Shown here: positions 20,616-30,980 of the stretch, piece by piece
Layout of the letters: each line of letters begins with the position of its first letter
Position numbering within the stretch: position 1 is the stretch's first letter
Assembly (NCBI GenBank): GCA_009886265.1
Contig: QXZR01000033.1
Location: 3,639-42,998, forward strand
Reading direction: 5' to 3'
Length of the DNA: 39,360 nt
Source: Flavobacteriaceae bacterium
GTDB taxonomy: Bacteria; Bacteroidota; Bacteroidia; Flavobacteriales; Flavobacteriaceae
Position numbers and translations under genes: made by a program
Notes under the pieces: model-generated
Told to the model about the DNA's origin: nothing
Seen by the model: the letters and a program-made list of their open reading frames with translations, nothing else
Databases searched by the model: none

Positions 20616-21595
20616 GTAGATGACTTTTCTACTAGCGCTGTTATTTGTAGGGCCACGTCAAGGGCATTTTTACCCTGTTCAAGCGACACGATAACAGCTG
20701 TATTATTTGTAATGGCATCGGCAAAACATTCCAGTTCCATTAAGATGGCGTTTATTTCTGGTATTTTGGGATTGTCAAAAAAGACACGCTTCTTTTTGCC
20801 TTGTGCATTTTCCAATACCATGTCAAAATCTCCAACATTCTCGGGAGCGTTTTCCATTTTAACCACTTCTGCACTCTTGCTAAAATAATCTACAGCGATA
20901 TAGGCATCTTTTTGGAAAAAGCGCGCCTTACGCATGTTTTTTAGTGATATTCTACTGGCTGTCAGGTTGGCTACACAACCGTTTTCAAATTCAATTCTAG
21001 CATTGGCAATATCAGGCGTTTCACTGATGATGGCCACGCCACTAGCTGAAATAGCAGATACTTGTGAATCTACCAAACTTAATACCGTATCGATATCGTG
21101 TATCATCAAATCCAACACTACAGGAACATCGGTGCCTCTTGGGTTAAATTCAGCCAATCGGTGGGTTTCGATAAACATGCTGTTGTTGATGTCATCTTTT
21201 ACGGCTAAAAAAGCAGGATTAAATCGCTCCACATGCCCCACTTGACCAAGAACCTGATGCTTTTTTGCAAGTGCAATGAGTTCATTTGCTTCGTCAACCG
21301 TTTGTGTGATGGGTTTTTCCAGAAAGACATGCTTCCCCATTTCGATGGCTTTTTTTGCCAATTTGTGGTGGTATAGGGTAGGTGTCACGATATCTACTAC
21401 GTCAACAGCAGCAATCAGATCTTCCTCAGAATCAAAGGCTTTAAAGCCGTATTCATCTGTTATTTTTTTGCGAACATCTGGACTGGCATCGTAAAAACCT
21501 ACCAAATCGAATTTGTTAGACTGGTTCAATAATCGAAGGTGTATCTTTCCTAAGTGGCCTGTACCAAGCACACCTGCTTTTAGTGTTTTGCTCAT
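20612..21595 (-). CDS. Gfo/Idh/MocA family oxidoreductase
   Basis: 327 aa; GVLGTGHLGKIHLRLL Rossmann motif, EKPITQTVDEANELI. Confidence 0.93.
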   Translation of the reverse strand: MSKTLKAGVLGTGHLGKIHLRLLNQSNKFDLVGFYDASPDVRKKITDEYGFKAFDSEEDLIAAVDVVDIVTPTLYHHKLAKKAIEMGKHVFLEKPITQTVDEANELIALAKKHQVLGQVGHVERFNPAFLAVKDDINNSMFIETHRLAEFNPRGTDVPVVLDLMIHDIDTVLSLVDSQVSAISASGVAIISETPDIANARIEFENGCVANLTASRISLKNMRKARFFQKDAYIAVDYFSKSAEVVKMENAPENVGDFDMVLENAQGKKKRVFFDNPKIPEINAILMELECFADAITNNTAVIVSLEQGKNALDVALQITALVEKSST

Positions 21596-21599
21596 ACTA

Positions 21600-21607
21600 C
21601 AAATGTA
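21600..21607 (-). promoter_or_regulatory. Candidate -7 element TACATTTG 4 nt from the Gfo/Idh ATG
   Basis: Reverse complement of CAAATGTA; spacer TAGT before ATG (21595). Confidence 0.5.
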
Positions 21608-21641
21608 ACAAGTTTAGGCGGTGGCTAGCCGTATGATTTTG

Positions 21642-21649
21642 TATTTTTG
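21642..21649 (+). promoter_or_regulatory. Candidate -7 element TATTTTTG 5 nt from the pcm ATG
   Basis: Exact TAnnTTTG; spacer AACAT before ATG (21655). Confidence 0.5.
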
Positions 21650-21654
21650 AACAT

Positions 21655-22299
21655 ATGAGGGAAGATACGACCAAACATCAAGGAAGACGTCGTCAGTTGA
21701 TTGAAATATTAAAAGATAAAGGGATCACCGACAAGGCTGTTTTAAAAGCCATTGGCGACATACCCCGCCACTTGTTTATGGATAGTAGTTTTGAAGACCA
21801 CGCCTACCAAGACAAGGCATTTCCTATTGGTGCAGATCAAACCATATCACAGCCCTATACCGTAGCCTTTCAAAGTCAACAACTCATGGTTGCGCCAGGG
21901 ACAAAAGTATTGGAGATTGGCACTGGTTCAGGCTATCAAACAGCTGTATTGTGTCATATGGGTGCGGTAGTTTATTCCATCGAGCGACAGCATGAACTGT
22001 TTCGTACAAGCCTAAAAAGACTTCCTTCGCTTGGGTTTAAAGCCAAGAAACTCATCTTTGGAGACGGATATAAGGGGTTTCCTGAAAAAGCACCTTTTGA
22101 AAGGATTATCGTTACCGCTGGTGCGCCATTTATACCCGAAGACTTACTTGCCCAATTGGCCGTTGGTGGTAAAATGGTTATTCCTGTTGGGGAAGCAAAT
22201 CAAAAGATGACGATAATTACACGTACCTCGGATGCCGATTTTGAGCAATTGGTGCTTGGTGATTTTAGATTTGTTCCGCTGTTAGGAGACAAAAACTAA
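21655..22299 (+). CDS. pcm: Protein-L-isoaspartate O-methyltransferase
   Basis: 214 aa; QTISQPYTVAFQSQQL, VLEIGTGSGYQTAVL. Confidence 0.95.
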   Translation: MREDTTKHQGRRRQLIEILKDKGITDKAVLKAIGDIPRHLFMDSSFEDHAYQDKAFPIGADQTISQPYTVAFQSQQLMVAPGTKVLEIGTGSGYQTAVLCHMGAVVYSIERQHELFRTSLKRLPSLGFKAKKLIFGDGYKGFPEKAPFERIIVTAGAPFIPEDLLAQLAVGGKMVIPVGEANQKMTIITRTSDADFEQLVLGDFRFVPLLGDKN

Positions 22300-22757
22300 C
22301 GACGAAAACCTTTTTTAACGCGATCAAGTTGGCGTTTATTCTCCCTGTCCTTAATAGTTTCACGCTTGTCGTGAATTTTCTTACCCTTAGCAAGTGCAAT
22401 ACGCACTTTCGCCCAACCTTTATCAGTAATAAAAACGTGTAGGGGTACAATTGTTAGCCCGACGTTTTGAACTTCTTTGAGCAGCTTTTTAATTTCTTTT
22501 TTTTGCAACAATAATTTCCGATCTCCTTTAGTTTTATGGTTTACGTAACCGCCGTGGCTGTATTCTTCAATGTGCATATTGATAAGAAACAACTCGCCTT
22601 GTTCACTAAAGCTACAGAAGCTTTCGGCAATTGAAGCCTTGCCAGCACGAATAGATTTGATCTCTGTACCTGTTAGTACGATACCAGCAGTGTACTGATC
22701 CATCAGTTCATACTCAAAACGCGCGCGTTTGTTTTTTATGTTTACCTGCTGCTGCAT
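22296..22757 (-). CDS. smpB: SsrA-binding protein SmpB
   Basis: NIKNKRARFEYELMDQYTAGIVLTGTEIKSIRAGKASI. Start set at MQQQVNIKNK (ATG at 22757) rather than the longer ORF start at 22790. Confidence 0.95.
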   Translation of the reverse strand: MQQQVNIKNKRARFEYELMDQYTAGIVLTGTEIKSIRAGKASIAESFCSFSEQGELFLINMHIEEYSHGGYVNHKTKGDRKLLLQKKEIKKLLKEVQNVGLTIVPLHVFITDKGWAKVRIALAKGKKIHDKRETIKDRENKRQLDRVKKGFRR

Positions 22758-22761
22758 GCTG

Positions 22762-22769
22762 CAAAAGTA
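22762..22769 (-). promoter_or_regulatory. Candidate -7 element TACTTTTG 4 nt from the smpB ATG
   Basis: Reverse complement of CAAAAGTA; spacer CAGC before ATG (22757). Confidence 0.5.
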
Positions 22770-22841
22770 TAACATAATAACGATGTTCATTTGTTTTTAA
22801 TAAATGCTGTTTTTTATAATGTGAATTGCGTCATCTATTAT

Positions 22842-22849
22842 TATTTTTG
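22842..22849 (+). promoter_or_regulatory. Candidate -7 element TATTTTTG for glyA
   Basis: Exact TAnnTTTG, 17 nt before the glyA ATG. Confidence 0.45.
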
Positions 22850-22866
22850 CTCATATAATTAAAGCT

Positions 22867-24147
22867 ATGAAAATCCAACGCGACGAACAGATTTTTGAGT
22901 TAATCGAGGCAGAGAGAGCACGCCAAATAGGCGGAGTTGAACTCATTGCTTCTGAGAACTTTACCAGTCCACAAGTTATGGAAGCCACAGGCTCCATACT
23001 CACCAATAAATATGCCGAGGGTTACCCCGGAAAACGATACTACGGCGGTTGTGAAGTGGTTGATGAAATAGAAACCATTGCCATTGATAGAGCAAAAGCC
23101 TTGTTTGGCGCTGCCTATGCCAATGTACAACCACACTCTGGTTCTCAGGCCAATACAGCTGTTTACCACGCCTTTATTAAACCCGGTGACAAAATCATGG
23201 GTTTTGATTTGTCTCACGGTGGTCACCTCACACACGGTTCTCCTGTAAACTTTTCAGGACGCCTATACAACGCTGTATTTTATGGTGTAGACAAGGAAAC
23301 AGGTCGTTTGGATTATGACGTAATCGAAGAAATTGCAGTAAGAGAAAAACCCAATATGATTATTGCGGGCGCATCTGCCTATTCTAGAGATATTGATTTT
23401 AAACGCTTTAGAGAAATTGCTGACAGCGTTGGTGCTTTTCTTTTGGCCGATATCTCACACCCATCTGGGTTGATAGCCAAGGGCATCTTAAACGATCCGT
23501 TACCACACTGTCATATTGTTACTACCACAACTCACAAAACCCTTCGTGGTCCACGTGGTGGTTTGATGATGATGGGGCAGGACTTTGAAAACCCATTTGG
23601 ATTAAAATTCAAAAATGGAAACGCACGCATGATGTCTTCATTGTTAGACATGGCTGTTTTCCCTGGAAACCAAGGCGGACCACTAGAACACGTTATTGGA
23701 GCAAAAGCCATTGCTTTTGGTGAAGCACTTACGGATGATTTCTTACAGTATATGTTAGGTGTGCGTGAAAATGCACAAGCCATGGCCAAAGCCTTTGTAG
23801 ATAGGGAATATCACCTTATTTCGGGAGGTACGGATAACCACATGATGTTGGTTGATTTGCGCAACAAAAACATATCTGGAAAACAAGCTGAACAAGCACT
23901 TGTTAAGGCTGAAATTACCGCGAACAAGAACATGGTTCCTTTTGACGACAAATCTCCTTTTGTTACTTCTGGAATACGTTTTGGTACTGCTGCCATTACC
24001 ACTCGAGGATTAAAAGCCGAGGATATGGAGCCTATCGTATCGCTTATTGATGAAGTTATTCAACAACCTGAAAACGAAAAAGTAATTGAAGGAGTTGCGG
24101 CACAAGTGCACAAGATGATGGCGCACCGTCCGCTTTTCAATGCTTAG
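22867..24147 (+). CDS. glyA: Serine hydroxymethyltransferase
   Basis: 426 aa; [50 protein letters not shown]. Confidence 0.97.
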   Translation: MKIQRDEQIFELIEAERARQIGGVELIASENFTSPQVMEATGSILTNKYAEGYPGKRYYGGCEVVDEIETIAIDRAKALFGAAYANVQPHSGSQANTAVYHAFIKPGDKIMGFDLSHGGHLTHGSPVNFSGRLYNAVFYGVDKETGRLDYDVIEEIAVREKPNMIIAGASAYSRDIDFKRFREIADSVGAFLLADISHPSGLIAKGILNDPLPHCHIVTTTTHKTLRGPRGGLMMMGQDFENPFGLKFKNGNARMMSSLLDMAVFPGNQGGPLEHVIGAKAIAFGEALTDDFLQYMLGVRENAQAMAKAFVDREYHLISGGTDNHMMLVDLRNKNISGKQAEQALVKAEITANKNMVPFDDKSPFVTSGIRFGTAAITTRGLKAEDMEPIVSLIDEVIQQPENEKVIEGVAAQVHKMMAHRPLFNA

Positions 24148-25715
24148 TCTTCTATAATTACATGCTGGTAAGCACCCAAATCGGGTGGAGAGGTACGTGT
24201 TTTTCCTGCTAAATCAACAGGAATACTTGCACCTACGCTCGCGTCTCCTTTAGCAAGGAAATCACTCTGTTGCGTTATGCGCATATCGTTGTCTTCTGCT
24301 AGAACAAAAGCAGGATTTCCGTTGCGGATAATCTGGTTGTAATAGGCATTATCATCCCAGTCAAAAAATGGATTGTTGACAATTGCTGTATTTGAAGATT
24401 CAAACTGTACAGCTGTGTGGTCGAGATAAAAATTCACTGCCTCGCTGCCTTCTTGTTCTACATAGAACTCAACAAATTGATTTCCCTCAATAATGCAGTT
24501 TTCGAACGTCGCTTCTGTAAGTGGTTTAATAAAGTTGCTTCCATCTGCCAGTTGGGCATAATCGTTAAGCAATACCGCAGGAGTGATTCTAAAGCCTTTG
24601 TTCCAATAATTGGCAAACGTGCAGTGTTTAAAATGGTATTCACCCCCAATGGTTCCCGCAAATGAGGATTGTCCCGCATTTCCAAAAACACTGTTTACAG
24701 CCGAGATATGTGCTGTTTTTCCCCAAAGGTTAAATGCAGAACTGTTGTGAATTTGGGTATTTTCTAATGTTAGGGTGGGGCTGTTTGTTTCGTCATTTAA
24801 ATCCATCAATATACCAACCGTTGCATTTTTAATCGTAGCATAATTAAATTGGTGCTGCGTGCTCCCAGACGTAAGCCAAATGGCGCCCCATTGGCCTGGG
24901 ATATAATCATATAATGGTTCAAGTCTATCCCCTTCAAAAATAACCTCTCCCTCAAGTGCTTCCAAATCACTGCTTGCTGTGCCATCGACAATCATGGTGG
25001 CATCTTTAGCGACAATAATACCAGAGTTTTTATGAAAATGCACACGAGCACCCGCTTCGAAAGTCACGGTCTTACCAGATGGCACACCCATATAGCCGTA
25101 TACCACATAGGGTTTTTCGTTTGTGAATACCAATTCGTTGTCGTCCAAATAAAAACCTTCTAGACCAACGGTATTTCCAACGTCGTCTATGCCGATGGGA
25201 ATACTTTCTTTAATGCCTTGGCCATCCTTTTCTGGATATAGAAAAACGGCGTCTTGTACCAAGGTCATTAGCGTAACAGCACCAACGTCTGAAAAGTGGA
25301 TTTTATCTTCGTATAAAAACTGAGTGTTGCTGCTTGTTAGTTGCTGAATGTCTGCTGTGGTTTCTACAAAAACATACATACTGTCTTTTGGCAACAGTTC
25401 CACTGCATCAAAAGATTTGCCAACCCTGCCGTCTACATTAAGCCTAAAGTTAGATGTTGCCCCATTTTCTAGGTAAATAGAAGCAATGGAAATAGGATCA
25501 TCCGATTTGTTGTAAACCTTTAGTGTATAGGTGGCTGAACTGATATTGGTAAAAACCGTATCCAAATAAACGGTATCACGACTAAAGCGCAACTCACTGC
25601 TTTGCACCGGTCTAAAGTCAAAGTCTTTTCGACAGCTGCTATACAAAGATGCCAATAACGCTAATCCAAATAGTAGGACAGCGTTGCGCAAGAAAGAATG
25701 GGTTTTATTTTTCAA
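24144..25715 (-). CDS. Lipoprotein with right-handed beta-helix-like region, function unknown
   Basis: 523 aa; lipobox-like [16 protein letters not shown]; repetitive beta-rich sequence ([29 protein letters not shown]…). Confidence 0.75.
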   Translation of the reverse strand: MKNKTHSFLRNAVLLFGLALLASLYSSCRKDFDFRPVQSSELRFSRDTVYLDTVFTNISSATYTLKVYNKSDDPISIASIYLENGATSNFRLNVDGRVGKSFDAVELLPKDSMYVFVETTADIQQLTSSNTQFLYEDKIHFSDVGAVTLMTLVQDAVFLYPEKDGQGIKESIPIGIDDVGNTVGLEGFYLDDNELVFTNEKPYVVYGYMGVPSGKTVTFEAGARVHFHKNSGIIVAKDATMIVDGTASSDLEALEGEVIFEGDRLEPLYDYIPGQWGAIWLTSGSTQHQFNYATIKNATVGILMDLNDETNSPTLTLENTQIHNSSAFNLWGKTAHISAVNSVFGNAGQSSFAGTIGGEYHFKHCTFANYWNKGFRITPAVLLNDYAQLADGSNFIKPLTEATFENCIIEGNQFVEFYVEQEGSEAVNFYLDHTAVQFESSNTAIVNNPFFDWDDNAYYNQIIRNGNPAFVLAEDNDMRITQQSDFLAKGDASVGASIPVDLAGKTRTSPPDLGAYQHVIIED

Positions 25716-26727
25716 TTATTTTTACTTCAAACAGTTTATCCCAATATTTTCCTGTCACAAAAAAAGTTTTTCGTTCTGGGTGATAAGCAATCCCATTAAA
25801 CACGTCCAATTGATTGTGTTGTGTAACTTGTTTTTTAAGTCCAGAAAAATCAACAACACCTGAAACAATTCCTGTCGTGGCATCAAAAATCACAACGGCG
25901 TCTTTGTTAAACTGATAGGTGTTGGCATAAATCTTACCGTTCACATATTCAAGCTCGTTAACTTTAGTGAGAAATGTGTTGTGCGTGACGATGTCTACAC
26001 TAGATAGCTCTTCAAATGTTTCTGGGTCAAGCTTCCAAAGCTTTTGACTGCCATCTGTTTTGTATAAAAAAGTACCATCGCTGCACAATCCCCAGCCCTC
26101 GGGGCTTTTGGTGTATGAAAACGATTTTTCCAGTGTTAAATCATCGGGATTGTAAACAAAACCTACTTTCTTTTTGTAAGTCAGTTGGATGATTTTACCA
26201 TCGAAATAGGTAATGCCTTCTGCGAAATACGCCTTGTCTATCGGTAATTTTTGAATGACTTCACCTGTCGTATAATTTACTTTCCGCAACGATGAATTGC
26301 CATATTGCCCGGTGCTTTCAAACAAGGTTCCGTTGACAAACTCCAAACCTTGGGTGTAAGCGTTGATGTCATGTGGGTAGCTTTTGATGAGCTCATAGCT
26401 ATATAATTTTGGTTTGTTAGGCGCATAAACCCGAATGTTTTTGGTTACTTCTTTGGTGCCATCAGCGGTTTCAATAATAGCTTTTACCGTTTGTTCTCCA
26501 GTTCTTGAAGGAATTAGATAGGGTGCTTGAAGCACTTCGTCGTCAAAATAGAAGCTGTATGACTGATTTTCAACGGTTGGCTTTATCGATAAAAATATGG
26601 TATCCGCAACGGTTGGATTTTTAGCACTAGAGGTGGTGATTATTTTATAACGTAACGACTGTTTCGAAGAACAAGCCGAAAGTACAAGTAAGGTAAGGGT
26701 CAGATAGGTAAATACACGAAGTTTCAT
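25705..26727 (-). CDS. Glutaminyl-peptide cyclotransferase (glutamine cyclotransferase family) lipoprotein
   Basis: Start set at MKLRVFTYLTLTLLVLSACSSKQ (ATG 26727). YSYELIKSYPHDINAYTQGLEFVNGTLFESTGQYGNSSLRKV is diagnostic. Confidence 0.9.
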   Translation of the reverse strand: MKLRVFTYLTLTLLVLSACSSKQSLRYKIITTSSAKNPTVADTIFLSIKPTVENQSYSFYFDDEVLQAPYLIPSRTGEQTVKAIIETADGTKEVTKNIRVYAPNKPKLYSYELIKSYPHDINAYTQGLEFVNGTLFESTGQYGNSSLRKVNYTTGEVIQKLPIDKAYFAEGITYFDGKIIQLTYKKKVGFVYNPDDLTLEKSFSYTKSPEGWGLCSDGTFLYKTDGSQKLWKLDPETFEELSSVDIVTHNTFLTKVNELEYVNGKIYANTYQFNKDAVVIFDATTGIVSGVVDFSGLKKQVTQHNQLDVFNGIAYHPERKTFFVTGKYWDKLFEVKIIEK

Positions 26728-26731
26728 TGGA

Positions 26732-26739
26732 CAAATATA
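26732..26739 (-). promoter_or_regulatory. Candidate -7 element TATATTTG 4 nt from the glutamine cyclotransferase ATG
   Basis: Reverse complement of CAAATATA; spacer TCCA before ATG (26727). Confidence 0.5.
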
Positions 26740-26786
26740 TTGTTTAAAAATATGAATATTGTCTCTAATACAATACACAAAGCCCG

Positions 26787-26794
26787 TATATTTG
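26787..26794 (+). promoter_or_regulatory. Candidate -7 element TATATTTG for the SRP RNA
   Basis: Exact TAnnTTTG directly upstream of the predicted RNA 5' end (~26798-26800). Confidence 0.6.
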
Positions 26795-26797
26795 CAT

Positions 26798-26894
26798 CGG
26801 GCAAGTCCTACACAACCAGCTCCTGCTGAATCCCCCCAGGGTGGAAACACAGCAAGGGTAAGTAGTCGTAGCGGTGTGCTGTAGGTAGCCTGCC
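26798..26894 (+). ncRNA. ffs: Bacterial small signal recognition particle RNA (4.5S-like)
   Basis: Conserved apical domain ctgctgaatccccccagggtggaaacacagcaagggtaa (SRP RNA GGAA tetraloop/asymmetric-loop region). Terminal arms gggca…tcctaca pair with tgtagg…tgcc. Confidence 0.9.
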
Positions 26895-26903
26895 TTTTTT
26901 TTT
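26895..26903 (+). terminator. T9 tract at the SRP RNA 3' end
   Basis: Nine consecutive T directly after the closing stem of the SRP RNA. Confidence 0.6.
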
Positions 26904-27716
26904 ATGGAAAATTCACGCATTGTTCTTATCACAGGTGCTTCTTCAGGAATAGGCCTTTCCATAGGCCAACACCTATCTTCACTACAATATCAGGTTGTCG
27001 GCACCAGTAGAAATCCCGATAAGTATCCCAACCACCCTTTCCCATTAATAGCCATGGATGTACTGGACAATACTTCTGTAAAAGATGGTATAGATGCCTT
27101 AGTTGCAGCGTATGCACGCATAGATGTGCTGATTAACAATGCCGGTATGGGTATGGCTGGTCCTTTAGAAGAAATGGATTTGGAAGCGGTTGATAGACTT
27201 ATAAACACCAATTTGAACGGGCCTATTCGCATTATACAGCACACATTAGCGATCATGCACAAGCAACAATCAGGTACTATTATTAATGTAGCTTCTCTGG
27301 CTGGCGACAATGGTTTGCCCTTCCGAAGTATTTATGCTGCCTCTAAAGCAGCACTGATGCGCGTTAGTGAAAGCTTACGACTTGAATTGCGTCATACACC
27401 CATACAGTGTACCGTATTATCTCCAGGCTCCATTAAAACTGCTATTGCGGAAAACCGTTATTACGCACCTCTCGCTGAGAACTCCGTTTATTATAAGCAA
27501 TACAAGGCTTCACTGGCAGACATGGACAATCATGTGAATAAAGGTCTTCCTCCAATTTGCGTGGCCAAAAAAGTTGAAAAACTCATAAATAAGAAGAAAT
27601 TAAAACCACATTACAGCGTAGGTCCATTTTTAGAAGTACTTTCGCCAATAATTAAGTTTTTATTGCCACAACGGGCTTATGAAAACCTAATAGCATCCTT
27701 TTATAACTTAAATTAG
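26904..27716 (+). CDS. SDR family NAD(P)-dependent oxidoreductase
   Basis: 270 aa; [34 protein letters not shown] catalytic motif. Confidence 0.94.
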   Translation: MENSRIVLITGASSGIGLSIGQHLSSLQYQVVGTSRNPDKYPNHPFPLIAMDVLDNTSVKDGIDALVAAYARIDVLINNAGMGMAGPLEEMDLEAVDRLINTNLNGPIRIIQHTLAIMHKQQSGTIINVASLAGDNGLPFRSIYAASKAALMRVSESLRLELRHTPIQCTVLSPGSIKTAIAENRYYAPLAENSVYYKQYKASLADMDNHVNKGLPPICVAKKVEKLINKKKLKPHYSVGPFLEVLSPIIKFLLPQRAYENLIASFYNLN

Positions 27717-27720
27717 ATAT

Positions 27721-28374
27721 ATGAAATTTTTTATCGATACTGCCAATTTAGATCAAATCAAAGAAGCACAATCCCTTGGAATTTTAGACGGGGTAACTAC
27801 CAATCCATCTTTGATGGCCAAAGAAGGAATTACGGGTCAAGATAATATCATAGCTCACTATAAAGCCATTTGTGAAATCGTAGAAGGAGATGTTTCTGCT
27901 GAAGTTATTGCTACTGACTTTGAAGGCATGATTTCAGAAGGAGAAGCCCTTGCTGCGCTTCATCCGCAAATTGTGGTTAAAATACCCATGATACTTGAAG
28001 GAATTAAAGCCATAAAGTATTTTTCTGACAAAGGCATTAAAACAAACTGTACGCTTGTGTTCTCAACAGGGCAAGCCTTGCTTGCAGCAAAAGCAGGTGC
28101 TACTTATGTGTCGCCTTTTATTGGTCGTTTGGATGATGTGTCAACGGATGGACTTCAGCTCATTGAAGACATTAGAAATATATATGACAATTATTCATTT
28201 ACAACAGAAATCTTAGCCGCTTCTGTGCGTCATGCCATGCACATTATTGACTGTGCACATATCGGTGCTGATGTCATGACAGGTCCTTTGAGTGCCATCG
28301 CTGGTTTGGCAAAACACCCGTTAACCGACATAGGTTTGGCTAAATTTTTAGCTGACTATAAGAAGGGGAACTAA
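27721..28374 (+). CDS. fsa: Fructose-6-phosphate aldolase / TalC-type small transaldolase
   Basis: 217 aa; [69 protein letters not shown]. Confidence 0.93.
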   Translation: MKFFIDTANLDQIKEAQSLGILDGVTTNPSLMAKEGITGQDNIIAHYKAICEIVEGDVSAEVIATDFEGMISEGEALAALHPQIVVKIPMILEGIKAIKYFSDKGIKTNCTLVFSTGQALLAAKAGATYVSPFIGRLDDVSTDGLQLIEDIRNIYDNYSFTTEILAASVRHAMHIIDCAHIGADVMTGPLSAIAGLAKHPLTDIGLAKFLADYKKGN

Positions 28375-28394
28375 AACAAATACAATCATATATA

Positions 28395-28423
28395 AAAAGC
28401 TCGCAGTATTTCTGCGGGCTTTT
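28395..28423 (+). terminator. Intrinsic terminator after fsa
   Basis: AAAAGCTCGCAG-TATTT-CTGCGGGCTTTT hairpin with flanking A/T runs. Confidence 0.8.
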
Positions 28424-28424
28424 C

Positions 28425-28432
28425 TATTTTTG
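28425..28432 (+). promoter_or_regulatory. Candidate -7 element TATTTTTG for the ABC-F gene
   Basis: Exact TAnnTTTG, 14 nt before ATG, packed directly behind the fsa terminator. Confidence 0.5.
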
Positions 28433-28443
28433 CAAAAAATTAA

Positions 28444-30268
<1,825 letters not shown>

Positions 30269-30269
<1 letters not shown>

Positions 30270-30904
30270 CAGCTGTTGTAGTATTTGCTATTCCAAATAG
30301 CTCTATTAAAGTTCTTGCCTGTAGCAAATGTATAATAAATTACAATTGCGGCTACAGCTTTGAACATGAAGAAGTAAATCATAACAAAATCACTAGTCGT
30401 TGGATTGGGCGTGAATAGCGACATGGGCACAAAAAAGCTTAGAAAAAAGCTAAACACCAAAAGCGAAACACAAGCAGTGATGATATTTTTAAATGGCCAT
30501 ACCATTGCTTTACGGAATGGGTGTAAATCATCGCCCCATTGGTGAATCAAGTAATAATAGCCATTGCCCATAGGAGCAAACAACAAAGGATCGTCGGCAT
30601 TTTCTAATTTAAAAAGCTTAGAAGGCGCCATAATTTTAAGATCCGATAGAACGGTATTGTGTGTGTCCTCGATGGATTTAATTTGCGTTACTGCTTCTAC
30701 AGGAAAACCACCTTTAAACAAAGTAGCATCCAAGAAACGCAACCTGAAATCAATACACGTTTTTTTGATTTGACTTATGTGGTATACACGATTGGATTCT
30801 AGCTTATCCAAATCAAAGTTATTTAGCGTTGACGTGGTCAGGGGTGCTTGGTCAACAGCTTTAACTTTGTTTAATTCTTGATAAATATCTGTTTGAGTGA
30901 ACAT
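30269..30904 (-). CDS. Hypothetical membrane protein with two predicted TM segments
   Basis: Start probably at MFTQTDIYQ (30904). C-terminal hydrophobic stretches ITACVSLLVFSFFLSFFVPMSLF and DFVMIYFFMFKAVAAIVIYYTF. Confidence 0.7.
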
Positions 30905-30926
30905 AGCATTTCTTTTTAGCAATGTT

Positions 30927-30934
30927 CAAATATA
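30927..30934 (-). promoter_or_regulatory. Candidate -7 element TATATTTG
   Basis: Reverse complement of CAAATATA upstream of the 30269..30904 gene. Confidence 0.4.
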
Positions 30935-30980
30935 CGCATAACTATCATACAATCAACTGTTTAATACTTGTTAAACAATA

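Noticed and set aside
26728-26850. N-terminal extension of the glutamine cyclotransferase ORF (MFPPWGDSAGAG…)
   Set aside because: It runs antisense through the SRP RNA and past the -7 element. The lipoprotein signal starting MKLRVFTYLTLTLLVLSAC marks the true start at 26727.
30958-30977. AT-rich inverted repeat TGTTTAA-TACTTG-TTAAACA downstream of pheT
   Set aside because: Only 7 bp, all weak except one G-C, and no T-tract on the pheT strand. Could be an operator or weak terminator, but easily chance.
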